Shown here: positions 1-7,309 of the stretch, piece by piece
Layout of the letters: every line of letters starts with the position of its first letter
How positions within the stretch are numbered: the stretch's first letter is position 1
From: Bacteriovoracaceae bacterium UBA6153
GTDB taxonomy: Bacteria > Bdellovibrionota > Bacteriovoracia > Bacteriovoracales > Bacteriovoracaceae
Reading direction: 5' to 3'
Assembly (NCBI GenBank): GCA_002428265.1
Contig: DIUR01000026.1
Location: 1-25,570, forward strand
DNA: 25,570 nucleotides
Made by a program: the position numbers and the translations under genes
Notes under the pieces: model-generated
What the model was told of the DNA's origin: nothing
Databases searched by the model: none
What the model saw: the letters and a program-made list of their open reading frames with translations, nothing else

Positions 1-21
1 AAAATGATAAAGAGACGCTTG

Positions 22-42
22 AGTGTCTAAAACTTAGACACT
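22..42. repeat. 21-bp interrupted palindrome upstream of the S41 peptidase gene
   Basis: Two perfect 9-base arms (AGTGTCTAA and TTAGACACT) are separated by AAC. As RNA it would form a 9-bp stem with a 3-base loop, followed a few bases later by CTTTT (48-52). It could be the terminator of a gene left of the window or an operator. It lies about 110 bases before the peptidase start. The rest of 1-151 shows no convincing gene, and no clear sigma-70 promoter was found. Confidence 0.5.
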
Positions 43-151
43 GTCGACTTTTGAGTGCAGGTAGTTCCTGGCATCCTCTTGATAATCCTCACTTCTTCTT
101 TGGCAGCTCTATTGCTTTATATAGCTCATTAAACTTTATCCTGTGAGATAT

Positions 152-2554
152 ATGAAGACACTCATTCTTATGATGTCCTTACTAATGAGCTATCCCCTTC
201 TTGCCCAAAGCTCTCCAGAAGGAGTTAATCGCCCATTATCTGAAATCAGGGATGAAATAAAGTTTCTTCCACTCTCTCTTGATGAAAAACTTCAAGTCTT
301 AAGTCACGCTAAGATTTTGTTTTCAAAAATCTACGTCAACCTTGAGCATAAGAAAAAAATCTATAACATTGATCCACTTGCGGCCCTTGAAAGAATTGAA
401 AAAAATGCAGCCTCAATGGATGAAGAGAGCTTTCATGGTGCACTTGAGTTACTTTTCAAAAGTGTTAATGACCTGCATGCCAATTACTATTTTCCTAAGC
501 CTTATTCATGTTACTCAACATCGCTAGCCATCAGTTTACAAAAAAATAGTCTCGGCACTGTGTTCGTCAATGCGGTTGACCTGAGTAAATCTTCAGCCAT
601 CAAAGACCTTGATAAGGTAGAGCTTGGCGATGAGCTTATTAACTATAATAACCTTCCAGTCAGAGAAGCACTTAAGTTAAGACAAAAACATATTTCAGCC
701 TCTACTCCTGATGCTGTTTTTTATCAAGGTGTCATGGATCTATTTTGGCAAGGGATGTACGCCAACATGCTACCAGATAATGATGTTATTGAAGTGACTC
801 TTAGAAAAGTAGATGGGTCTCTCTATAATCTCTCTATCCCATGGTTTGTATCAGCGAGTGCAAAATGCTTAAATCCTGAAAAAGAAGTTCCAAAAGAAAG
901 TGCAGGAAATCGCGGCGATGTCTTTACTCAAAACATTAAAGAAAGAGTTAATTACTGGAGTAAAATCAGCAAAAAATATTCACGTACCTTAAATAAAAAA
1001 TCAAATCTTATTTCAAAGCTAGCAAACAGCAATGAAGAAAAAGTTAATGTAAGTGACCTACAAAAAACGGATAACAGCTCACTTACATGGAAAGTTATTA
1101 CACACAAGAATAGAAATTTTGGCTACCTAAAACTTTCGACATTTGATACTGAAAAAGGCATTGATCACACCGTTGATCAAATACGCTCAGTGCTGGTTAA
1201 TAACCTTCAGGATACATCAGGGCTAGTCGTAGACCTGCGTGGAAACTATGGTGGTATGATTTCGCTGGCAGAACAATTTGCTGCGCTTTTAACACCAAGA
1301 CCAGTTACCCCTACTCCATTTTATGTACGTGCCAATGAGATGACAAAACTGCTCTTTAATGAGAAAGAAGACTGGAGTAAAATCATTCTTCCTTACGCTG
1401 ATACTAATAAAATAGTTGGCCCTGGATTTTTAATCAGCAAAGAAGAGTTAAGAACTGTTTCTCAAGTTTATTTTGGAAAAGTTGTTTTGTTAACAAATAG
1501 CGAATGCTTCTCTTCTTGCGATCTCTTCTCTGCAACAATGAAAGATAATGCCAAAGTTACCATTTATGGGACTGATAGATCTACCTATGGTGGTGGTGCC
1601 AATGTCTGGAATCTTTATGAGCTAAAAGATCTCTTCGAAAAGCGTGGAGAGAACTACAAGCTTCCTCAGAACATTAGCATGAGAATAACCGTGAGACATG
1701 CTTACAGAAGCAATAAGACGCTTATAGAGGATAATGGTGTGGCCTCTGATATAGTTCTGCAAGAAACGACAAGTGATCTTCTTGATAAAGAAAATTCCGC
1801 TGTCCTAGCAAGAATTTATAATGACCTCATCATTGGATCAAATCTCGAAAAATCATCTAACATAGCTCTGTCATTAAAGGATTCAGTTTTTATCAGGCAT
1901 GAAAACGAACCGCTAAGGATTGAGGCCGATGTGAAAAAAATTGATCAAGTTGCTATTTTAAAAGAAGGCAAAGTTATCAAAAGAGTACACGGAAATGGTG
2001 ATAATAAAATTTCATTTGTTCTTGATGATGTGATTACAGATTACGGCAATTCTACTTATGAAATATTTGGATTTGAAACGAGAGGGTTAAGTAAACTGCC
2101 GATTTTAAGAAAATCATTTACTGTTGATAATGTTGGAAGCTTAAATCACATAGCTAAATATGATGTCATCAAAGATGCTTTAATTAGTAACAATAGATTG
2201 GCTCCAGACTGTGGCTGGAAAAGAGTAGGCAGAACTTTCGTCATTACTGCAGATTATTGCCTTCAATTAAGTATGGGAATTACTCATTCTCTTATTATGG
2301 ATGATCAACCTCGCAAACTTTCATTTAATTTGAAACTCGATACTGAACCAGACTTTGATTATCTTGAAATCTTTGTTGTAAGCAATGGTGTTGTTGAAAC
2401 ATTGATGGCCCGTCTTTCAACTCCAACTGATGGCCATTTTGAATACGATCTTTCAAGATACGCGGGACAAAAAATTGATATAAAATTCAAATTTTTAAGC
2501 GATGAAATGTTTGCAGGAAAAGGTATAGAGCTCTCAGAAATGGAGATTAAATAG
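152..2554 (+). CDS. Secreted S41-family (C-terminal-processing/tricorn-type) serine peptidase
   Basis: The protein is about 800 aa from ATG 152; an in-frame GTG at 143 would add three residues, but ATG 152 begins a clean Sec signal peptide (MKTLILMMSLLMSYPLLAQ). A PDZ-like stretch (VELGDELINYNN) lies near residue 160. The S41 core shows the strand-turn DLRGNYGG (about 361-368) and the nucleophile region ECFSSCDLF, where the first Ser of SSCD (about residue 454) matches the catalytic Ser of the family S-x-x-E/D pattern. The segment after about residue 570 is not typical of S41. It ends in a beta-rich module (FDYLEIFVV, then YDLSRYAGQKIDIKF) resembling the jelly-roll domains appended to secreted peptidases such as the M6 family. 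It probably acts in the periplasm or outside the cell on unfolded or C-terminal substrates. It appears monocistronic. Family assignment is good; the substrate is unknown. Confidence 0.85.
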   Translation: MKTLILMMSLLMSYPLLAQSSPEGVNRPLSEIRDEIKFLPLSLDEKLQVLSHAKILFSKIYVNLEHKKKIYNIDPLAALERIEKNAASMDEESFHGALELLFKSVNDLHANYYFPKPYSCYSTSLAISLQKNSLGTVFVNAVDLSKSSAIKDLDKVELGDELINYNNLPVREALKLRQKHISASTPDAVFYQGVMDLFWQGMYANMLPDNDVIEVTLRKVDGSLYNLSIPWFVSASAKCLNPEKEVPKESAGNRGDVFTQNIKERVNYWSKISKKYSRTLNKKSNLISKLANSNEEKVNVSDLQKTDNSSLTWKVITHKNRNFGYLKLSTFDTEKGIDHTVDQIRSVLVNNLQDTSGLVVDLRGNYGGMISLAEQFAALLTPRPVTPTPFYVRANEMTKLLFNEKEDWSKIILPYADTNKIVGPGFLISKEELRTVSQVYFGKVVLLTNSECFSSCDLFSATMKDNAKVTIYGTDRSTYGGGANVWNLYELKDLFEKRGENYKLPQNISMRITVRHAYRSNKTLIEDNGVASDIVLQETTSDLLDKENSAVLARIYNDLIIGSNLEKSSNIALSLKDSVFIRHENEPLRIEADVKKIDQVAILKEGKVIKRVHGNGDNKISFVLDDVITDYGNSTYEIFGFETRGLSKLPILRKSFTVDNVGSLNHIAKYDVIKDALISNNRLAPDCGWKRVGRTFVITADYCLQLSMGITHSLIMDDQPRKLSFNLKLDTEPDFDYLEIFVVSNGVVETLMARLSTPTDGHFEYDLSRYAGQKIDIKFKFLSDEMFAGKGIELSEMEIK

Positions 2555-2561
2555 TTTTTAC

Positions 2562-2582
2562 TTAGTGTCGATGTGACACTAA
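2562..2582. repeat. 21-bp interrupted palindrome just after the S41 peptidase stop
   Basis: Eight-base arms TTAGTGTC and GACACTAA are separated by GATGT, starting 8 bases after the TAG stop. There is no T-run after the stem on either strand, so it is not a classical rho-independent terminator. It shares the TGTC/GACA core with the palindrome at 22-42 but with a different inner spacing (5 versus 9 bases). An operator or a processing hairpin are the alternatives. Confidence 0.4.
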
Positions 2583-2585
2583 AAA

Positions 2586-2615
2586 GCTGACAAAACTAAC
2601 CTTTTATCGCTGACA
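2586..2615 (+). repeat. Direct repeat GCTGACA upstream of the lipid-type operon
   Basis: GCTGACA occurs at 2586-2592 and again at 2609-2615, 23 bases apart (about two helical turns). A further TGACA lies in the palindrome at 2574-2578. The repeats sit 50-80 bases upstream of the candidate -10 box at 2665-2670, which is where an activator could bind. With such short repeats in AT-rich DNA, chance is a real possibility. Confidence 0.25.
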
Positions 2616-2664
2616 TAACTTTTACATATGGAAGTAGTGGAAATTAGGAAGCTAACAAAATTCA

Positions 2665-2670
2665 TATAAT
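2665..2670 (+). promoter_or_regulatory. Candidate -10 element for the five-gene acyl-lipid operon
   Basis: A perfect TATAAT lies 66 bases before the first start codon at 2737. There is no recognisable TTGACA-like -35 at 16-18 bases upstream (the bases there are AT-rich), so either an activator is needed or the match is fortuitous in this AT-rich leader. The first gene has a good Shine-Dalgarno sequence (AAAGAGAT) just before its ATG. Confidence 0.35.
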
Positions 2671-2736
2671 AAATACATTCGACCAACTTAAAATTTATTA
2701 GTTTGATAGTATCTCAACATTCTTACAAAGAGATAA

Positions 2737-3363
2737 ATGATGAGACCTCTGAAAACTGTTATTTTAAAAAATGACCATGACTTATTTGTGTATCAACAAA
2801 AAGTTAAGAATATTCTTGGAATAGAGTTTCCGGTTTCATATTTAAAGCAAGGAAAAGTCCGTGCATTTCTTGATGCCGACGGAGAGATCGTTGCTGGTTA
2901 TGCTTTAATCACAGAAGGCCCTTTTAGAACCCTTTCTTCAATTCCAGGTGAAGTCACTAATCTTCCTTGTGATGTTGAATCTCTTTCTGAAGTCACGGCC
3001 CTATTTATTGACCGCAAAGTAAAAAGCGGTGTGGCCCGTTGCCAATTTTGGCTTACATTCTCGCGTGAGCTCTCTAATCTTTCAGGCAAGACTCACTACA
3101 TGTACGCTTACGACTTAGAAAAAACAAAATTAAAAAAACTATACCGTTTAGCGAATCCAACTGTTTTATTCGAAGGTAGAACTCTTCTTCTTGAAGGGAT
3201 GGCCGAAGAAAGTGATGAATCAGTAGAAGTCGCAAAATGTAGTACAATTATGTATCTGCCTTTCTATGCTATGCCAGGATTCGTGAATAGACTCTTCTTC
3301 AGAAAGCCTTTGAACGAAATCCGTTATTTCCTTGAGCAGATAGACTTGAGAAATAGTGCATGA
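2737..3363 (+). CDS. GNAT-like / N-acyltransferase-like protein of unknown substrate
   Basis: A 208-aa soluble protein without signal peptide or membrane helix; ATG 2737 follows AAAGAGAT (ATG 2740 is also possible). I do not recognise a named family with certainty. The pattern of a central strand with Gly (VAGYALITEG), an acidic-aliphatic strand (EVTALFID at 85-92) and a late LKKLYRLANPTVLFEG segment (Y136) resembles the GNAT fold and, within it, FeeM/LuxI-like N-acyl amino acid synthases that use acyl-ACP. That comparison is by eye. The last four bases overlap the desaturase start as ATGA, so the two are translationally coupled. The company of two desaturases and an acyltransferase argues for a role in acyl-lipid or acyl-conjugate synthesis. 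No reaction can be assigned from the sequence alone. Confidence 0.6.
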   Translation: MMRPLKTVILKNDHDLFVYQQKVKNILGIEFPVSYLKQGKVRAFLDADGEIVAGYALITEGPFRTLSSIPGEVTNLPCDVESLSEVTALFIDRKVKSGVARCQFWLTFSRELSNLSGKTHYMYAYDLEKTKLKKLYRLANPTVLFEGRTLLLEGMAEESDESVEVAKCSTIMYLPFYAMPGFVNRLFFRKPLNEIRYFLEQIDLRNSA

Positions 3364-4361
3364 AATCTTTTGCCGAATTAAAAACCATAGTGCAGGATCT
3401 GCACGGTATTTACGGCAAAAGAGTTTACACAGAACTTGTTCTAATCGCTATTATCGCTTGGGGAGCTTACTTCTCACTTTTTCTAGAGCTCCCACTCACT
3501 TTTAAAATCGCGCTTTTCTTTATTTCTGCTATTTTTTTTTACCGAGGTCTCTCTTTCATCCACGAAGTTTCTCATTTCGATAGAATCCTTCCACGTTTTA
3601 GACTGACATATAACACTCTTTTTGGAGTGCCTTACAGAGTTCCTGCTTATTGCTTAACAACTCATAATTTTCATCATGGTATTAAGACTTTCGGATCAAT
3701 TGCTGATCCCGAATATGAAAAATGGACAGAAAGAAAAAAAATCTTTTTGCTTCGCCCTTTTATTTTGAGTTTTCTTTACCCAATGGTTTTAACAATTCGT
3801 TTTGGGATCACACCTCTGCTTTATCCATTGATGAGCGAAAGTGCTCAAAAATCTATCTACCAAAAAATTTCTAGTTTTGTTATGAACTTAAAATATCTTC
3901 GTCCATTTTCAAAAGACGACTTCTCACAAATGAAAGCGCAGGATATTGCATGTGCTATTTATTTTGTTTCATTTTGTATCGTCACAACTTACTTAGGCGT
4001 TTTTAAATTAGCTTTTGGGATCTGGTACGCTCAAATTGTTTTTATTAGTTTAATGAATACGTATAGAGCATTAGTGGCCCATAGATATCAAATTCACAAT
4101 GCTGATGCACAGACGTCTGCCAGAGATTTACAAGTTAATGATTCAGTCACTATTGAAGGATCATTCCTCACAGAAATCTGGGCACCAATCGGCCTTCGTT
4201 ACCACAGCACTCATCACATGTTTCCAATGATTCCTTACTATAATCTCTCTCGTGCACACAAAAGAATTAAAGCAGCGATTACTCCTGATCATCCGTATAG
4301 CAAAACCATAGAACCAAACTTTATAGCGGCATTTTCTAAACTTGTCGTTTCTTGCAGGTAA
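3360..4361 (+). CDS. Membrane fatty-acid desaturase/hydroxylase family protein
   Basis: 333 aa, polytopic, with the three histidine boxes of the membrane di-iron desaturase superfamily: HEVSH (68-72), HNFHH (102-106) and HSTHH (282-286), the last in an LRYHSTHHMFP context. Hydrophobic segments occur near residues 20-60, 130-155 and 200-235. The family uses a di-iron centre, O2 and reductant to desaturate or hydroxylate acyl chains or related lipids. This copy belongs to the broad FA_desaturase group, not to the stearoyl-CoA type of the next gene, so the two probably act on different positions or substrates. The start ATG overlaps the previous stop (ATGA) and the stop lies 4 bases before the next ATG, so it is clearly within the operon. 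Substrate and regiochemistry are unknown. Confidence 0.85.
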   Translation: MKSFAELKTIVQDLHGIYGKRVYTELVLIAIIAWGAYFSLFLELPLTFKIALFFISAIFFYRGLSFIHEVSHFDRILPRFRLTYNTLFGVPYRVPAYCLTTHNFHHGIKTFGSIADPEYEKWTERKKIFLLRPFILSFLYPMVLTIRFGITPLLYPLMSESAQKSIYQKISSFVMNLKYLRPFSKDDFSQMKAQDIACAIYFVSFCIVTTYLGVFKLAFGIWYAQIVFISLMNTYRALVAHRYQIHNADAQTSARDLQVNDSVTIEGSFLTEIWAPIGLRYHSTHHMFPMIPYYNLSRAHKRIKAAITPDHPYSKTIEPNFIAAFSKLVVSCR

Positions 4362-4365
4362 TATC

Positions 4366-5181
4366 ATGAGTAAAGCAAAACGCCTGGCACTTGGTCACAT
4401 TATTGGTTTAAGTCTTTTTCATATCGCTTTGATTTATTATTTTCCAGCACAAAAATTTACATTCTTAAGCTTGCTTGCTGGCTTCATTATGTACCAAGTA
4501 AAAATTCTTGGCATTACTATCGGCTATCACCGTCTCTACACTCATAGGGCCTTTACTGCCAACAATGCTTTAAAATTTATCTTTGCTTTAATGGGAACTC
4601 TGGCCGGGCAAGGACCTCTCAGTCGATGGGTTAATCATCACTGGGAGCATCATAGATACTGTGAACAAGATAAAGATCCTCACTCTCCTGTTGTTAATTC
4701 CTTTTGGTATGCACACATCGGATGGCTTACAAATCCAGAGTCTTTTGATGATGAAAAAGTGCGCAAGCAAAAATTAAACCTGACGCCTGCAGTTCAATTT
4801 TTAGATGATCATTTCAATTTAGTTTTTCTGACTCAGCTTCCAATCTTTTATTTCTTAGGTCATGTCATAGAAAATAACGGCTGGGGTTGGGTCTATACTG
4901 CTTTTCTTGCTTCAACTGTGCTGAGTTTGCATTCAACCTTTTTAGTGAACTCACTCTGTCATGTTTTTGGTAAAAAAGATTATGAGACAGGAGATGAAAG
5001 CCGTAATAATCTTTTAGTTGCCATATTAACCAATGGCGAAGGCTGGCACAATAATCATCATGCACAACCAAACAGTGCCGTTCATGGATGGAATAAAGGT
5101 CAGCTGGATATTACTTTTTTAATAATTAAATTTTTTGAAAAATTAGGATACGTCAGCAATGTCAAATATCCCAAGCTATAA
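4366..5181 (+). CDS. Acyl-CoA delta-9-type fatty-acid desaturase
   Basis: 271 aa from ATG 4366, which has GCAGGTAA upstream; an in-frame TTG at 4342 would lie inside the preceding gene and is less likely. It carries all three boxes of the stearoyl-CoA/DesC/OLE1 desaturase family: HRLYTH (55-60), HHWEHH (91-96) followed by DKDPHSP, and EGWHNNHHA (H228-H232). Four or so membrane helices surround these boxes, as usual for the family, and the length is near the bacterial norm. The family inserts a cis double bond, commonly at C9, into acyl-CoA, acyl-ACP or lipid-bound acyl chains. Its 3' end overlaps the next gene by 23 bases. In this setting it may make the unsaturated chain used by the neighbouring acyltransferases, though a general membrane-fluidity role is also possible. 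Confidence 0.9.
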   Translation: MSKAKRLALGHIIGLSLFHIALIYYFPAQKFTFLSLLAGFIMYQVKILGITIGYHRLYTHRAFTANNALKFIFALMGTLAGQGPLSRWVNHHWEHHRYCEQDKDPHSPVVNSFWYAHIGWLTNPESFDDEKVRKQKLNLTPAVQFLDDHFNLVFLTQLPIFYFLGHVIENNGWGWVYTAFLASTVLSLHSTFLVNSLCHVFGKKDYETGDESRNNLLVAILTNGEGWHNNHHAQPNSAVHGWNKGQLDITFLIIKFFEKLGYVSNVKYPKL

Positions 5182-6148
5182 TCTCGAAGCCCTTATTAGT
5201 CCTGAAAAATCACAGGCATTTTTAAACGACATGTGGAATCCCGGCTACGGGCAGGGGTTATATTTTTCTGCTCTTCACGAACTCGATGAGCATATGTTTA
5301 CGCCTATCAAGCTAGATGGAAAGTGGCTTTACTCGCCTCATGCTATTTATGATGGATTTTCCCTACTGCGCTTTCTCGATGAATCTGACTCCCGCTTAAA
5401 GTTAAGCTACATAATGGATACTCCATTTGCTCCTCCAAAAAATATTAAATGGCTGAGTGCTTTGAAGTGTGCATTAAACTCAAAACCAGTTGAAAAACAT
5501 CAATTTATAAAACAGCTTCCATACGATAAAAACTTTAATAAAAAACTGCAGATCTTTAATATTGAGCTCTCAACTGAAGAGACGTCCTTATTCAAAAAAG
5601 TAAATCTCACTAGCTTTTTATTAAATAAGCTAAGTAAGTTTTTTATGTTGAGACTGAGCCTTAATCACTCTACCCGCTGGATGATACCAGTTAATATTCG
5701 TGGGCCTTTTAAAGAAGCACCACTTTCCTACATGAGCGCCAGCTATATTGGGCTGAACTGCTCGATGGATGATTCTGCTGATGATTTGAAGACCCAACTT
5801 GTGGCCAAGCTAAAAAAGGGCGAACAATGGGGCTATTGGCTCATGGGCAAACTAGGTCTCATGGGTGGAAAAAAAATGATACTCAATGGCACGATTAAAA
5901 GTCTTAATAAAAAGAAGTCGGAATGGTTTGCATCGTTTTCAAACCTAGGTAATATCGGAGGCGACGATCTCTCTCCAGAGCTTTTGATTATGCCTATTGT
6001 AAGATGGCATCGCCCCATTGGATGTGTGATTTACATTTACCGCAACAAACTGAACTTAACTGTGAGTTTTCACCCGAGCCTCGATTTGAGTGAAGAAACA
6101 CTGGAAAAATATAAGAATGAAATATATCAATCAATCGTTTCAAAATAA
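5159..6148 (+). CDS. Condensation/chloramphenicol-acetyltransferase-fold acyltransferase
   Basis: 329 aa, soluble, ATG 5159 inside the preceding gene with AGGA about 10 bases upstream. HAIYDGFSLL (H61-D65-G66) matches the HHxxxDG motif shared by CAT, condensation domains, Pap proteins and wax-ester synthase/DGAT enzymes, with Pro replacing the first His; the catalytic second His is kept. A later IPVNIRG and the SNLGNIG segment (S261-G264) fit the central and C-terminal motifs of that superfamily. Members transfer an acyl group from CoA or a carrier protein to an alcohol or amine. At 329 aa it is shorter than a typical wax-ester synthase or condensation domain (about 450) and longer than CAT (about 220). 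It overlaps the next gene by 32 bases. The acceptor is unknown; an ester or amide of an unsaturated fatty acid is the natural guess. Confidence 0.7.
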   Translation: MSNIPSYNLEALISPEKSQAFLNDMWNPGYGQGLYFSALHELDEHMFTPIKLDGKWLYSPHAIYDGFSLLRFLDESDSRLKLSYIMDTPFAPPKNIKWLSALKCALNSKPVEKHQFIKQLPYDKNFNKKLQIFNIELSTEETSLFKKVNLTSFLLNKLSKFFMLRLSLNHSTRWMIPVNIRGPFKEAPLSYMSASYIGLNCSMDDSADDLKTQLVAKLKKGEQWGYWLMGKLGLMGGKKMILNGTIKSLNKKKSEWFASFSNLGNIGGDDLSPELLIMPIVRWHRPIGCVIYIYRNKLNLTVSFHPSLDLSEETLEKYKNEIYQSIVSK

Positions 6149-7250
6149 GATTGAAGAAATTGTCGGACTCTACCCTCACTTTAAAGTGGTGGAGAAATCC
6201 GATGAACATATCGCCCATGAAATTCTTGAAAGCCAGGGCATGCAGCTCCTGGAAAACCTTCGTCTGACTTATTCGAGAAAACCTGATCTTTGGAAATCTT
6301 TTAGTGACTCTAATCAAAGGGCCTTGGTGTTTTATGAAAAGGACCTGCACACAACCATTGCAGCCTTCAGCGAAGGCGAAATTTACTACAATCAAAAACG
6401 AACTGAAAACTATTACTCTTCAGATTTACGACTGACTCCCAAAGCAACCATGAGAATCCGTAAAGACTTTAGAGAGGTTTATCAGAAATTTATTGCTGCT
6501 CTTCCAGAAGACTCAATTTGCACCACGGCCATCTTAAAAGATAACTTGAAGGCCATGAATGCTTTCACCAGAGGATCTGTCGGCCTTTTTTACAATCAGA
6601 TGTTTGAGTACTTCATCAGAACGATTGTGATCTTGCCTACTATTGTTTTCAACAAGAGCCCTGGGATTAAAGGGCACAAAATTGTTCTTTTAAAAGATCA
6701 TGCTGAAAAACTCGATGAATTAAAATTGTTTTTAAAAAACTATCAAGAGAGTGCTGTTTTTAGTAATGACCTCATCAGATCCAGAGAAGTCAAAACGGAA
6801 GCTCGGGAGTTTTTAATTTTAAAAGACGATGTTATAAGTGGATACTTCTCACTTCTTCGCCCTACCTCTCGAAGTATCTACGTGCAGACGACTTCCATCT
6901 GGATAAAAATCCTTTTAAAAATCATGTCTATTTTCTCCAGAACTGATCTCTCTGTGAAGCTACCATGGGTTTATCTGACCTCGATTGTCTTGTCTCAAGA
7001 ACTAAAAGACAGGCCAAACATACTCTCTAACATCATCCTCTCTCTTCGCCGTTTTAAGGCCCTTAAAACAGGAGAGCTCCTGCTGCTTTTACATCCCAAG
7101 TCAGAAAACTTCGGGAAAGAGTCCCTGGAGTCGTCTTTTATGCTTAAGTGCCCTCAAATCGTTAATACGGGGGTCATCTTTCGAGTCGAAACGGCTAAAC
7201 ATGATCGATCGCTTCATGGAAGCATTCATCTGGACCCCTCTGAGATTTAA
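6117..7250 (+). CDS. Large GNAT-like protein, possibly with two GNAT-type halves
   Basis: 377 aa from ATG 6117; a GTG at 6090 would extend further into the preceding gene. The N-terminal half shows a GNAT-like pattern: SSDLRLTP (D103), then a helix, then ILKDNLKAMNAFTRG (N143), which resembles the motif A/B region of acetyltransferases and their conserved dN..A...f..G. A second strand set (EFLILKDDVISGYFSLLRP) in the C-terminal half could be a degenerate second GNAT domain. Hydrophobic patches near residues 170-185 and 265-300 may contact a membrane or lipid but are not clear transmembrane helices. It is the last gene of the overlapping five-gene set; 59 bases separate it from the exporter genes. 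A role in N- or O-acylation with the other operon members is inferred. The substrate is not recognisable. Confidence 0.55.
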   Translation: MKYINQSFQNKIEEIVGLYPHFKVVEKSDEHIAHEILESQGMQLLENLRLTYSRKPDLWKSFSDSNQRALVFYEKDLHTTIAAFSEGEIYYNQKRTENYYSSDLRLTPKATMRIRKDFREVYQKFIAALPEDSICTTAILKDNLKAMNAFTRGSVGLFYNQMFEYFIRTIVILPTIVFNKSPGIKGHKIVLLKDHAEKLDELKLFLKNYQESAVFSNDLIRSREVKTEAREFLILKDDVISGYFSLLRPTSRSIYVQTTSIWIKILLKIMSIFSRTDLSVKLPWVYLTSIVLSQELKDRPNILSNIILSLRRFKALKTGELLLLLHPKSENFGKESLESSFMLKCPQIVNTGVIFRVETAKHDRSLHGSIHLDPSEI

Positions 7251-7309
7251 TATGTGTATTTATGACATTCTGGCTATGAGATTCCAGCCGAATTTGATAG
7301 AAGAAGCCT

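Noticed and set aside
2562..2582. Rho-independent terminator for the S41 gene
   Set aside because: The stem is good but is followed by AAAAAG, not a U-tract, on the plus strand, and no T-run follows on the minus strand.
5994..6395. 133-aa minus-strand ORF across the acyltransferase/GNAT junction
   Set aside because: It overlaps two better-supported genes and shows no recognisable domain or good start signal.
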